Source: Methylorubrum populi | Lineage (GTDB): Bacteria > Pseudomonadota > Alphaproteobacteria > Rhizobiales > Beijerinckiaceae | DNA length: 64,000 bases | Direction: 5' to 3' | Assembly (NCBI GenBank): GCA_036946625.1 | Contig: JAQIIU010000002.1 | Location: 124,001 to 188,000, forward strand | In this document: piece by piece, positions 45,559 to 55,624 of the stretch | Layout of the letters: each line of letters starts with the position of its first letter | How positions within the stretch are numbered: the stretch's first letter is position 1 | Position numbers and translations under genes: made by a program | Notes under the pieces: model-generated | Told to the model about the DNA's origin: nothing | Databases searched by the model: none | Seen by the model: the letters and a program-made list of their open reading frames with translations, nothing else

Positions 45559-46716
45559 TCAGGCCGCCTCGGCGGCGCCTGCCTGCAACGCGCCGATGCG
45601 CCGGATGGTGCCGCCGCCGAGCACCCGCGCCCGCGGGCCGTCGTCGGCGTAGATCACGCAGGCCTGACCCGGCGACACGCCGTCCTCGGGCGCGACCAGT
45701 TCGACCTCGGCGCAAGCCTCGGCCGCGTTCCACGACAGGCGCGCGGGCCGCGGCGCGCGGGTCGAGCGCACGCGCACGGCCACGGTCAGGTCGGCGAGGT
45801 CTTCCGGCGCGCCGTCGCCGAGCCAGTTGAGGCCGGTCAGGCGGATGCGCCGGGTGGCGAGCGCCGCGCGGGGGCCGACGACGACGCGGGCGGTCTCGGG
45901 CTCCAGCCGCACCACGTAGAGCGGCTCCCCGACCGAGAGCTTGAGGCCGCGGCGCTGGCCCACGGTGTAGTGGATGATGCCCTCGTGCTCGCCGAGGGGC
46001 CGGCCGTCGAGATCCACGATCTCGCCGGGCCGGGCCGCCTCGGGCCTGAGCTTGGCGATCACGTCGGCGTAGCCGCCTTGCGGCACGAAGCAGATGTCCT
46101 GGCTGTCGGCCTTGTCGGCCACCGCGAGGCCGAGGTCCCGGGCGAGCGCGCGGGTCTCGTCCTTGGGGCGTTCCCCCAAGGGAAAGCGCAGGTAGGCGAG
46201 CTGCTCGGGCGTGGTGGCGTAGAGGAAGTAGCTCTGGTCGCGGGCCGGATCGAGGGCGCGGTAGAGGCCGCGTCCGCCCGCCGGCAGGGCCCGGCTCGCC
46301 ACGTAGTGTCCGGTCGCCAGCGCCTCGGCGCCGAGGTCGCGGGCCATCCCGAGCAGGTCGCGGAACTTGACCGAGCGGTTGCACTCGACGCACGGGATCG
46401 GCGTCTCGCCCGACAGGTAGCTCTCGGCGAAGCGGTCGATCACCGATTCGCGGAAGCGGTCCTCGTAGTCGAGCACGTAGTGCGGGATGCCGAGCGTCTC
46501 GGCCACGTTGCGCGCGTCGTGGATGTCGCGGCCGGCGCAGCAGGCGCCCTTGCGGTGGGTCGCCGCGCCATGGTCGTAGAGCTGGAGCGTGACGCCGACG
46601 ACGTCGTAGCCCTCGCGCTTCAACAGTCCGGCCACCACCGACGAATCCACGCCGCCCGACATGGCGACGACGACGCGCGTCTCGTGCGGGGGCTTCGGGA
46701 GATCCAGCGAGTTCAT
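45559..46716 (-). CDS. mnmA: tRNA-specific 2-thiouridylase MnmA
   Basis: 385 residues. PP-loop [14 protein letters not shown], catalytic Cys in [11 protein letters not shown], second Cys in [13 protein letters not shown], and [20 protein letters not shown]. It thiolates U34 of tRNA-Lys, Glu and Gln using sulfur from a persulfide carrier. Length and motifs match bacterial MnmA. It is transcribed away from repeat B copy 3. Confidence 0.97.
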   Translation of the reverse strand: MNSLDLPKPPHETRVVVAMSGGVDSSVVAGLLKREGYDVVGVTLQLYDHGAATHRKGACCAGRDIHDARNVAETLGIPHYVLDYEDRFRESVIDRFAESYLSGETPIPCVECNRSVKFRDLLGMARDLGAEALATGHYVASRALPAGGRGLYRALDPARDQSYFLYATTPEQLAYLRFPLGERPKDETRALARDLGLAVADKADSQDICFVPQGGYADVIAKLRPEAARPGEIVDLDGRPLGEHEGIIHYTVGQRRGLKLSVGEPLYVVRLEPETARVVVGPRAALATRRIRLTGLNWLGDGAPEDLADLTVAVRVRSTRAPRPARLSWNAAEACAEVELVAPEDGVSPGQACVIYADDGPRARVLGGGTIRRIGALQAGAAEAA

Positions 46717-46849
46717 GGCCGGTGTTCGGGGCCGGGTGCCGGCCGGTGGCGGGGCCTTTTCGGGGCGCGCAGGCCTGCGGAACGCGGGCGCATGCCCGTG
46801 TCTATAGCGATCCCGGTCTCGACTTTCCAGGGATCGACCCGACCGTCAG

Positions 46850-47116
46850 GGCTCCGAACCCGGGGCAGCCCAGCCGGCCTTCAGGATGCCGATCCGCCCC
46901 CTCCTGTCTTCATTCCGGGGTGCCGGAGGCGAACCCGGACCCGAAGGGGCGCGCGAAGCGTGCAGCCCATGACGGGCCGCGACGCCGGGCTGCGATCGCG
47001 CATCACGGGTGGATTTTCGGGTTTCGCTGCGCACCCCTCGGAATGACGGGCAAGTGCAAGAGGAGCGGGAGGCGACGGGCACGATGGGCAAAAGCCGTGA
47101 GCCCGCGTTCGGAGCC
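46850..47116. repeat. dispersed intergenic repeat B, copy 3 (most complete)
   Basis: Outer terminal inverted repeat GGCTCCGAAC / GTTCGGAGCC. The inside unit runs from TCATTCCGGGG to CCTCGGAATGAC and includes GAACCCGGACCCGAAGGGG and GCGCGAAGCGTGCAGCCCA. The tail is CAAGAGGAGCG and GCAAAAGCCGTGA. About 270 bp, no coding capacity; MITE-like. Confidence 0.85.
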
Positions 47117-47329
47117 CCACCCGGACATCGGCCGGGCAAGGGACGGTGAACCGGCACCGCGGGGCCGGCAAATCCTGCCGGGGGCCCGGCAGATCCGTCC
47201 GGTCCGGCGGGGGGCGGCTTCCGGGCGCTCTGATTTTTTTGTTTTAGGACAATGGCTTGTCCAGGTGGTCCGGTTGGTGCGCGGCTTGCTCGGGCCGGGT
47301 CCGGCTTCGGCGCCGAGAGGACGGACGGC

Positions 47330-48640
47330 ATGGCGGTTTCACGCGCGGATCTGGCGGAGGTGTTTCTGAGGCAGCCCGTGCGCGCCTCGTCCTCCGCGGC
47401 GCGGGGGAGCGAGGGCGCGGCGCGCTTCTCCCTGGAGAGCGCGGAGCGGAAACCGACGGCTCCGGCACGTCCGACGACCGCCCGCCGGGCGCAGACGGAC
47501 GCCACCGCGACGGCCCGAGCCGGTTCCGGCGAGACGGACAAGGCGAAGGATACGGCCTCGGCCGAGCCCCGACGTTCCGGGACCGCGCGGGAGAACGCCG
47601 CGGCGACGAAGCCCGCGCAGAACAAGCCCATTCCCCCGAAACAGGCGCGCGACGGCACCGAGGCCGCCTCGGGCCGGACGCCGGGAGCCGCGGAAAAGCC
47701 CGCGGTGCCACGACCGGAGCACCCGCCCGTCGACGGTCCGGGCTCGGTACAGGAAGCCTCGGCGGAGGAGGCCGCCGCCGGGCAGGCCGGCGCCGTGCAC
47801 GGTGCGGAGGCCGAGGATGGGACGGACGAGACGGAGGCTGCCTCGGAGGAGGCCGCGGCGAGCGCCGATCCGGGCGCGCTCCTCGCACCGCCCCCGGCTC
47901 CCTCCCCTCCCCCGGCTCCTTCCCCATCCCCCGCCGCGAGCGCCGCTTCAGGAACCGGAGAGGGCGGAGCCGTCGCAACGGGCGCCGAGGCGGGCCGTGC
48001 GGTGGCGTCGGCCGCCGAGGCAATCGCCGCCGCAGGCTCGGGCGAGGCCGGTTTCGAAGCGGTTGCCGCCGGGACGCAGGACGCGGCCCGGGCCCCGACC
48101 GGTGCCGATGTCGCGGCCGCGCTCGCGCCGCCGGGGGCCGCGACGGGCGGCACCGGGACGGCGGCCGTGCAAGCCGCGCAACCCGCCCAGCCGGCGAGCG
48201 CCGGGCCCGCGATCCCCCTGAGTGCCGTGCCGATGACGATCGGGCTGCGCTCGCTGTCGGGCATGAACCGCTTCGCGATCCGCCTCGACCCGGTCGAGCT
48301 CGGCCGGATCGACGTGTCGCTCGACCTCGACAAGGAGGGGGGCAAGGCCCGCGCGCATCTCGTCGTCGACCGCCCGGAGACCCTCGCCCTGCTCCAGCGC
48401 GATGCCGGCACCCTGCAGCAGGCCCTGGCCCAGGCCGGTTTCGACGTGGCCGCGGAGGCGGGCGGGGGCGGGATCGACCTGTCCCTGCGCAACGAGGCGG
48501 GCGGGGGCGGCCGCGACGGCGAGCCCGCCCGCGACCGTCGCGGCGCGGTGCCGGGCGGGCGCGACGACAGCCCCTCCCCCCTCGACCTCGCTCCCCTGCG
48601 GCCGATCCGTGCCGTCGGCGGCCTCGACATCCGAATCTAG
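47330..48640 (+). CDS. fliK: flagellar hook-length control protein FliK
   Basis: 436 residues from the ATG at 47330. The first 290 residues are low complexity, rich in Ala, Pro, Glu and Thr, as in FliK molecular rulers. The C-terminal Flg_hook domain (about 300-400) reads MTIGLRSLSGMNRFAIRLDPVELGRIDVSLDLD and TLQQALAQAGFDV. FliK is exported during hook assembly and switches FlhB specificity at the right hook length. flgD follows nine bases later. Confidence 0.9.
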   Translation: MAVSRADLAEVFLRQPVRASSSAARGSEGAARFSLESAERKPTAPARPTTARRAQTDATATARAGSGETDKAKDTASAEPRRSGTARENAAATKPAQNKPIPPKQARDGTEAASGRTPGAAEKPAVPRPEHPPVDGPGSVQEASAEEAAAGQAGAVHGAEAEDGTDETEAASEEAAASADPGALLAPPPAPSPPPAPSPSPAASAASGTGEGGAVATGAEAGRAVASAAEAIAAAGSGEAGFEAVAAGTQDAARAPTGADVAAALAPPGAATGGTGTAAVQAAQPAQPASAGPAIPLSAVPMTIGLRSLSGMNRFAIRLDPVELGRIDVSLDLDKEGGKARAHLVVDRPETLALLQRDAGTLQQALAQAGFDVAAEAGGGGIDLSLRNEAGGGGRDGEPARDRRGAVPGGRDDSPSPLDLAPLRPIRAVGGLDIRI

Positions 48641-48649
48641 GACGACACC

Positions 48650-49327
48650 ATGGCCTCCGGGATCAGCAGCACCAGCACGACCAGCATCAGCAGCGCCAGC
48701 GCCGCCTCGACCACCGACACCCAGTCGATCGCCGGCAACTTCACGCAGTTCCTGACGCTGCTCACCACGCAGCTCAAGAACCAGAACCCGCTCGACCCGC
48801 TCGACACCAACCAGTTCACCCAGCAGCTCGTGCAGTTCGCGGGCGTCGAGCAGCAGCTCAAGACCAACGCCTCGCTCGACACGATCCTGACCAATTCCAA
48901 GACCTCGGCGGCGTCCTCCGCCTCCGGGCTGATCGGCAAGACGGTGACGGCGGACGGCGTCACCACCGATCTCACGGGAGGCAAGGCGACCTGGACGCTG
49001 ACGCCGGAGCGGGCCGCCGCCAAGGCGGTCGTCACCATCAAGAACGCGAGCGGCACCGTGGTCGCCACCAAGACCACGACGCTCAAGGCCGGCGCGCAGT
49101 CCTTCGAATGGGACGGCACCTCGACCTCGGGCCTCAAGGCCGGCGACGGGCAATACACGATCACCGTCGATGCCCTCGACGCCACGGGCAAGCGGGTGAG
49201 CGTCGACACCAAGGTGTCCGGCAAAGTGGACGGCGTCGATCTCAGCGGCTCCGAACCGGTGCTGACGATCGGCGCGGCGCGCGTCCCCGCCTCGAGCGTG
49301 AAAACGCTTTCGTCCCCAACCACTTGA
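48650..49327 (+). CDS. flgD: flagellar hook assembly scaffold FlgD
   Basis: 225 residues. N-terminal conserved NFTQFLTLLTTQLKNQNPLDPLDTNQFTQQLVQFAGVEQQ (cap region; positions about 23-63), then a FlgD Ig/tudor-like part with FEWDGTSTSGLKAGDGQYTITVDALDATG. It caps the growing hook. It lies directly after fliK, one transcript presumed. Confidence 0.96.
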   Translation: MASGISSTSTTSISSASAASTTDTQSIAGNFTQFLTLLTTQLKNQNPLDPLDTNQFTQQLVQFAGVEQQLKTNASLDTILTNSKTSAASSASGLIGKTVTADGVTTDLTGGKATWTLTPERAAAKAVVTIKNASGTVVATKTTTLKAGAQSFEWDGTSTSGLKAGDGQYTITVDALDATGKRVSVDTKVSGKVDGVDLSGSEPVLTIGAARVPASSVKTLSSPTT

Positions 49328-49468
49328 TGCGCCGCGGCATCCGTGGGAGCACATTTGTCCACACCTGCCAACAACAATCGAGTCGCATTCGAGCGACCGA
49401 CTTCAAGAACTTTTAAGCGGGTGCAAGTAGCTTGCCTCTCGACAGGTCAGTCGAGTGTAGAGCGTATC

Positions 49469-49744
49469 ATGACCGAAACTCCCCGGCCCCGCGTGAAGTA
49501 TGTGATCGGGCCCGACGGCAGCCCCCTGACGATCGCCGATCTCCCCCCCGTCACCACCCGCCGCTGGGTCATCCGCCGCAAGGCCGAGGTCGTGGCCGCC
49601 GTGCGCGGGGGCCTGCTCAGCCTGGAGGAGGCCTGCCAGCGCTACACGCTGACCACGGAAGAGTTCCTGAGCTGGCAGTACTCCATCGACCAGCACGGCC
49701 TCGCCGGCCTGCGCACCACGCGCATCCAGCATTACCGGCACTGA
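49469..49744 (+). CDS. sciP: SciP-like DUF1153 protein (CtrA inhibitor)
   Basis: 91 residues from the ATG at 49469. Nearly the whole length follows the DUF1153 consensus: RPRVKYVIGPDGSPLTIADLPP, TRRWVIRRKAEVVAAVRGGL, LSLEEACQRYTLTTEEFLSWQ. In Caulobacter, SciP binds CtrA and shuts off CtrA-dependent promoters, including flagellar ones. Its place inside the flagellar cluster fits that role. The helix-turn-helix segment is about residues 35-75. It has its own 140-base upstream spacer, so it may have a separate promoter. Confidence 0.94.
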   Translation: MTETPRPRVKYVIGPDGSPLTIADLPPVTTRRWVIRRKAEVVAAVRGGLLSLEEACQRYTLTTEEFLSWQYSIDQHGLAGLRTTRIQHYRH

Positions 49745-49777
49745 TTTTTCATCAGCATCATCGATAAGTTACGCGTG

Positions 49778-49945
49778 ATACCGTTTCGGATCGATCGCTT
49801 CGGGTTTCGCCCCACGCCGTCCTCGCGAGCGGCCGCGAAGCGATCCGGGGCGCGGGCATGTCCGGCAAGGTCGCGCCCTGGTTTGCCACGGCTTCGCCTC
49901 GCAAGGACGTGAGGACAGGCCGAACGCATCGACCGGATGGCGGAT
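49778..49945. repeat. dispersed intergenic repeat C, copy 3
   Basis: Same order of blocks as 31101-31262: ATACCGTTTC, GATCGCTTCGGGTTTCGCCCC, GCGAGCGGCCGCGAAGCGAT, CCACGGCTTCGCCTCGCAAGGACG, then GGCCGAACGCATCGACCGGAT. It lies between sciP and fliF. Confidence 0.85.
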
Positions 49946-50062
49946 GATCTCTCGCGCGACGCATGAGGAGCCGCCTGCGGAGACAGGGGCGACTCCGGTC
50001 GTTTTCGAGCCGGTTCGGCGAACCGTGACCGCGGCGGATTCGTGAAGGGCCCGACCCCGGCG

Positions 50063-50080
50063 TTAACGCCGCGCTAACCA
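50063..50080 (+). promoter_or_regulatory. candidate CtrA box upstream of fliF
   Basis: TTAA-N7-CTAACCA is one base off the CtrA consensus TTAA-N7-TTAA, 68 bases before the fliF start, the only such site I found in the flagellar cluster. It fits CtrA control of early flagellar genes in alphaproteobacteria. Confidence 0.5.
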
Positions 50081-50147
50081 CGCACCGGGCAATTCTTGCC
50101 GGGCGGACGCGCCTTCTCGCATCCGCTGTCCTCAGGCGTGCCCGGCC

Positions 50148-51773
50148 GTGAAACCCATCCTCGATCTGGTGACGAAGCTCGGGCCCGCGCGCATCGCCGC
50201 GATGGCGGCCGTGACGCTGACGCTGGTCGGCTTCTTCGCCTTCGTGATCCTGCGCGTCTCGCGGCCCGACATGGGCGTGCTGTTCTCCGACCTGTCGATG
50301 CAGGACTCGGCCGCGGTGATCCGCGAACTCGACGCGCGCGGCATCGTCTACGAGACCAAGGGCGAGATGGGCCAGACCGTGCTCGCGCCCCGCGCCGACC
50401 TGGCCAAGCTGCGCATGGATCTGGCCGGCAAGGGCCTGCCGACGCAGGGCGGCGTCGGCTACGAGATCTTCGACAAGGGCGACGCCTTCTCCTCGACGAG
50501 CTTCGTCCAGAACGTGAACCACCTGCGGGCGATGGAGGGCGAGCTCGCCCGCTCGATCCGCGCCATCGGCCGGGTCCAGGCGGCGCGCGTCCACCTCGTC
50601 ATCCCCGAGCGGCGCCTGTTCGAGCGCGACCGCGAGGCGCCGTCCGCCGCCATCGTCGTCAAGCTGATGGGCGATCTCGATCCGGGGCAGGTGCGGGCGA
50701 TCCGGCATCTGGCGGCCTCCGCGGTCGAGGGGCTGAAGCCCGAGCGCGTCTCGATCGTCGACGAGCGCGGCCGTCTGCTCGCCGACGGCGCCCGGGGCGC
50801 CGAGGCCGAGGGGGCGGGGGCCCTGGAGGAGCGGCAGGCCGGCATCGAGCGGCGGATGCGCTCGCAGATCGAGGAGATCGTGGCCGGCATCGTCGGCCAG
50901 GGCCGCGCCCGGGTGCAGGTCGCCGCCGAACTCGACCTCAACCGGGTCGAGAGCCGCTCCGAGAGCTTCGACCCCGAGAGCCGCGTCGTCCGCTCCACCC
51001 AGACCCGGACCGAGAATTCCCTCACCGGCGGCGCCGAGGGGCAGGTCAGCGTCGGCAACGAGCTGCCCGGCGCCAACCAGAACCAGGCGCCGCCCGCGCA
51101 GAAGGATTCCTCGCAGAAGAACGAGGAGACCACGAACTACGAAATCTCCCGCGTCACCAAGGTCGAGACCCTGGAGGGCGGGCGCCTCAAGCGGCTCTCC
51201 GTGGCGGTGCTGGTCGACGGCGTCTACGCGCCCGGCGCGGACGGCAAGCCCGTCTACCAGCCGCGCTCGGATGCCGAGATCGCACGCATCGCCGCCCTGG
51301 TGCGCACCGCGGTCGGCTACGACAAGGCCCGCGGCGATCAGGTCGAGGTGGTCAACCTGCGCTTCGCCGAGAGCCCGACCGCCCCCGAATTCGCCGAGCC
51401 CGGCCTGATCCCGTCGCTCCTCAGCCCGACCAAGGAGGACGTGATGCGCCTCGTGGAACTCGCGGTCTTGAGCCTGCTCACCCTGATCGTGCTGATGGCG
51501 GTGGTGCGCCCGCTCCTGCGCCGCGTGCTCGAATCCGACGCCCCGGTGGCGGCGCTGGCGGGCCCGGCGGGCGCGCTGGCGCTCGCCGGCGCGGCGGGGG
51601 GCGAGATTCCGGTCGAGACGGTGATCCGCGAGAACAGCACCAACAAGTTCCTCGAATCGGCGAAGATCAACGGCCAGATCCAGGCCGAGACCGTCGAGCG
51701 CGTGGTCGACATGGTGCGGGCGAGCCCGACCGAGACGGTCGAGGTGCTGCGCAACTGGATCCACGATTCCTGA
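50148..51773 (+). CDS. fliF: flagellar MS-ring protein FliF
   Basis: 541 residues from a GTG. Membrane helices at about 20-42 and 440-462 enclose the periplasmic ring-building motifs (SDLSMQDSAAVIRELDARGI, KLRMDLAGKGLPTQGGVGYEIFDKGDAF, NHLRAMEGELARSI). The C-terminal cytoplasmic tail ends AETVERVVDMVRASPTETVEVLRNWIHDS, the FliG-binding end. It is the base on which the rotor is assembled. Confidence 0.97.
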   Translation: MKPILDLVTKLGPARIAAMAAVTLTLVGFFAFVILRVSRPDMGVLFSDLSMQDSAAVIRELDARGIVYETKGEMGQTVLAPRADLAKLRMDLAGKGLPTQGGVGYEIFDKGDAFSSTSFVQNVNHLRAMEGELARSIRAIGRVQAARVHLVIPERRLFERDREAPSAAIVVKLMGDLDPGQVRAIRHLAASAVEGLKPERVSIVDERGRLLADGARGAEAEGAGALEERQAGIERRMRSQIEEIVAGIVGQGRARVQVAAELDLNRVESRSESFDPESRVVRSTQTRTENSLTGGAEGQVSVGNELPGANQNQAPPAQKDSSQKNEETTNYEISRVTKVETLEGGRLKRLSVAVLVDGVYAPGADGKPVYQPRSDAEIARIAALVRTAVGYDKARGDQVEVVNLRFAESPTAPEFAEPGLIPSLLSPTKEDVMRLVELAVLSLLTLIVLMAVVRPLLRRVLESDAPVAALAGPAGALALAGAAGGEIPVETVIRENSTNKFLESAKINGQIQAETVERVVDMVRASPTETVEVLRNWIHDS

Positions 51774-51818
51774 GGCGCCCGAGATGATCCGCAGCCGGGA
51801 GAAGAGAGGAGGACATTC

Positions 51819-52874
51819 GTGTCCGCGGGCGTGAACTTCACCGCCGCCATGCAGAGCGTCGACGCCTCGCAGGCCTTCGCGCAGATGCCGGGCCCGCAGC
51901 GCGCCGCCGCCCTGCTGCTGCTGCTCGGCGAGGACGAGGGCGCGCCGATCTGGCAGCGCCTCGACGAGGACGAGGTCAAGCTCGTCAGCCACGCGATGGT
52001 GCAGCTCGGCTCGCTGGAGGCCGGCACCGTCGAGCGGCTGATCGTCGATTTCGTCTCGCGCCTGTCCTCGGGCGGCGGCATGACCTCGAATTTCGAGCGC
52101 ACCGAGTCGCTGCTGCTCAAGATCTTCCCGCCCGAGCAGGTCTCCTCGATCATGGCGGAGATCAAGGGCGCGAGCGGAAAGCGCGTCTGGGCGAGCCTGA
52201 CCCAGATCGACCCCGAGATCCTCGCCAACTTCCTGCGCAACGAGTACCCGCAGACCGTGGCGGTGGTGCTCTCGAAGGTGCGCGCCGACTACGCCGCCAA
52301 GGTGCTGACCATCCTGCCCGAGGAGTTCGCCATCGACGTGCTCAACCGGATGCTGCGCATGGAGACCGTCCAGAAGGAGGCCCTGCGCCACATCGAGGAG
52401 ACGCTGCGCACCGAGTTCGTCTCGACCATCGCCCAGACCACCCGCCGGGACGCCCACGAACTCATGGCCGAGGTGTTCAACGCCTTCGACCGCCAGACCG
52501 AGACCCGCTTCCTCGCGGCGATCGACCAGGCCAATCGCGGCTCGGCCAAGAAGATCCGCCAGCTCATGTTCACCTTCGAGGACCTGCTCAAGCTCGATCC
52601 GGGCTCGGTCCAGACCCTGATGCGCAAGGTCGACAACGACACCCTGTGCCGGGCGCTCAAGGGCGCGGACGAGCGGGTGCGCGGCTTCTTCATGCGTCAG
52701 ATGTCGACCCGCGCGGCCAAGAACCTCAACGACGAGATGGGCTCGATGGGACCGATCCGCCTCAAGGAGGTCGATGAGGCGCAGGCCAAGATGACGGAAC
52801 TCGCCAAGGAACTGGCCGAGAAGGGCGAGATCATGATCGCCAAGAACGGCGGCGAGGAGGAACTGGTCTATTGA
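51819..52874 (+). CDS. fliG: flagellar motor switch protein FliG
   Basis: 351 residues from a GTG with GAGAGGAGGAC upstream. FliG N, middle and C domains with MPGPQRAAALLLLLGED, HPQT-type EYPQTVAVVLSKV, and the C-terminal torque region (FEDLLKLDPGSVQTLMRKVD, LKGADERVRGFFMRQMSTRAA). The charged residues that meet MotA lie there. It overlaps fliH by four bases. Confidence 0.97.
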   Translation: MSAGVNFTAAMQSVDASQAFAQMPGPQRAAALLLLLGEDEGAPIWQRLDEDEVKLVSHAMVQLGSLEAGTVERLIVDFVSRLSSGGGMTSNFERTESLLLKIFPPEQVSSIMAEIKGASGKRVWASLTQIDPEILANFLRNEYPQTVAVVLSKVRADYAAKVLTILPEEFAIDVLNRMLRMETVQKEALRHIEETLRTEFVSTIAQTTRRDAHELMAEVFNAFDRQTETRFLAAIDQANRGSAKKIRQLMFTFEDLLKLDPGSVQTLMRKVDNDTLCRALKGADERVRGFFMRQMSTRAAKNLNDEMGSMGPIRLKEVDEAQAKMTELAKELAEKGEIMIAKNGGEEELVY

Positions 52875-53497
52875 GCGCGAAAGCTTCCCGCCCCTTCCTG
52901 TTCGACACCGATTTCGGCCGCCCGCGCGGGCCCTCGCCCGCCGACGCGGAAGCCTCCGCCCGGGCCGAGGCCGAGCGCGCGGCGGGCGAGGCGGCGGCCT
53001 ATGCGAACGGCCTGCAGGACGGCCGGGCCGAGGCCGCCCTACAGGCTCAGGGACGGCTCGCCGACGCCCTGACCCGGGTCGGCCTCGCCGCGGCCGGCCT
53101 GCTGAACCAAGCCGACGAGCGCGACCGTGAGCGCGAGGCGCAGGCCCTGGCCTTCGCCGGAGCGCTGGCGCGGAAGATCGCCGGCGAGGCCCTCGCTGCG
53201 CGCCCGCTCGCGGCGGTCGAGGAGGCGGCCCGCTCGGCGCTCCGGCAGCTGCGCGGCGTGCCCCATCTCGTGCTCCGCGTGAACGAGGCGCTGGTCGACG
53301 AGGCGGAGACGCTGATGCGGCACCTCTCGCGCGAGCACGGCTTCGAGGGCCGCCTCGTGGTGCTGGGCGAGCCCGACATGGAAGCGGGCGACGCCCGCCT
53401 CGAATGGGCCGACGGCGGCGTCGTGCGCGAGCGCGCCCGCATCGAGGCCGCGCTCGACGCCGTTCTCTCCCCCGATTTCGCAACCGCCGAGGCCTGA
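52871..53497 (+). CDS. fliH: flagellar assembly protein FliH
   Basis: 208 residues from a TTG overlapping the fliG stop. Ala/Glu-rich coiled coil (about 20-100) and a C-terminal FliH/YscL-like domain (VPHLVLRVNEALVDEAETLM, GEPDMEAGDARLEWADGGV). FliH regulates the export ATPase FliI and ties it to the C-ring through FliN. fliI is not in this window. Confidence 0.87.
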   Translation: MSAKASRPFLFDTDFGRPRGPSPADAEASARAEAERAAGEAAAYANGLQDGRAEAALQAQGRLADALTRVGLAAAGLLNQADERDREREAQALAFAGALARKIAGEALAARPLAAVEEAARSALRQLRGVPHLVLRVNEALVDEAETLMRHLSREHGFEGRLVVLGEPDMEAGDARLEWADGGVVRERARIEAALDAVLSPDFATAEA

Positions 53498-53502
53498 GCC
53501 CG

Positions 53503-53850
53503 ATGTCGAGCGACGATTTCAGCCTGCCCCAGCTCAGCGAGGGCGACCTGCCCTACGACGAGGGCGGTTCGGGTTCCGTGCGCGACGCGCCGACGAGCCC
53601 GAAGAGCGCGGCCGACCTCGAACAGGTCTTCGACGTGCCCGTGGTCGTCTCGGCGGTGCTGGGCTCGTCCCGCATGCCGATCGGCGACCTCCTGCGCCTC
53701 GGTCCCGGCGCCGTGCTCGAACTCGACCGCAAGGTCGGCGAGGCCATCGACGTGTTCGTCAACAACCGCCTCGTCGCCCGCGGCGAGGTCGTGCTGGTCG
53801 AGGAGCGCCTCGGCGTCACCATGACCGAGATCATCAAGAACGACCATTAA
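53503..53850 (+). CDS. fliN: flagellar motor switch protein FliN
   Basis: 115 residues. A variable acidic N-terminus (about 1-38) is followed by the SpoA/FliN domain: LEQVFDVPVVVSAVLGSSRMPIGDLLRLGPGAVLELDRK and NNRLVARGEVVLVEERLGVTMTEII. It forms the lower C-ring with FliG and FliM. Fifth gene of the fliF-G-H-N run. Confidence 0.96.
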   Translation: MSSDDFSLPQLSEGDLPYDEGGSGSVRDAPTSPKSAADLEQVFDVPVVVSAVLGSSRMPIGDLLRLGPGAVLELDRKVGEAIDVFVNNRLVARGEVVLVEERLGVTMTEIIKNDH

Positions 53851-53868
53851 GGCCTCGTCCCACACTCG

Positions 53869-53884
53869 CCCTCATCCTGAGGCG
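53869..53884. repeat. fragment of repeat A core
   Basis: GCCCTCATCCTGAGGC matches one arm of the repeat A core, directly after fliN; the rest of the element is absent. Confidence 0.4.
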
Positions 53885-53938
53885 GCGGGTGGGAGGCCTC
53901 CTATCGGGTCAGTACATCGTTTTCGGAGAAACCACGCC

Positions 53939-55309
<1,371 letters not shown>

Positions 55310-55316
55310 GCCGCCC

Positions 55317-55601
55317 TCACCGCTTCTTGGCGAACTGCGCCTCGTACTCGGCGTTCTGGGCGCTGCGCGCCTGCTCGATCCTGCGCAGGGTCAGGAACCG
55401 GGCGATGTCGAACTCGACGTCGCGGATCGTCTCCTCGATCAGGTGGCGCTGGAGCAGGATGCGCGGATCGTCCGGGCCGAGGTTCTCGCGGTCCTGAAGC
55501 CGCTGCACCGCCTGCCGGACCACGGTGTAGACCTGCTCGCGCTCCTCCCGGCTCATGGACGGGGTGACGGCGCGGGCGATGAGGTCGGTGAAATCCGCCA
55601 T
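55317..55601 (-). CDS. conserved hypothetical protein, 94 residues
   Basis: A soluble, charged, probably all-helical protein (SREEREQVYTVVRQAVQRL, LLQRHLIEETIRDVEFDIARFL). No family with known function recognised. It is transcribed toward flbD and shortly after the polysaccharide export gene, whose start lies beyond 55625; the two share direction, with this one promoter-proximal or downstream by 23 bases. Confidence 0.7.
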   Translation of the reverse strand: MADFTDLIARAVTPSMSREEREQVYTVVRQAVQRLQDRENLGPDDPRILLQRHLIEETIRDVEFDIARFLTLRRIEQARSAQNAEYEAQFAKKR

Positions 55602-55624
55602 GGGAGCCGGTCTTCGTCCCGGGC

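Noticed and set aside
49758..53483. 1241-residue minus-strand frame opposite the fliF-fliH genes
   Set aside because: Low-complexity, His/Arg-rich antisense translation; the plus strand carries clear flagellar genes.
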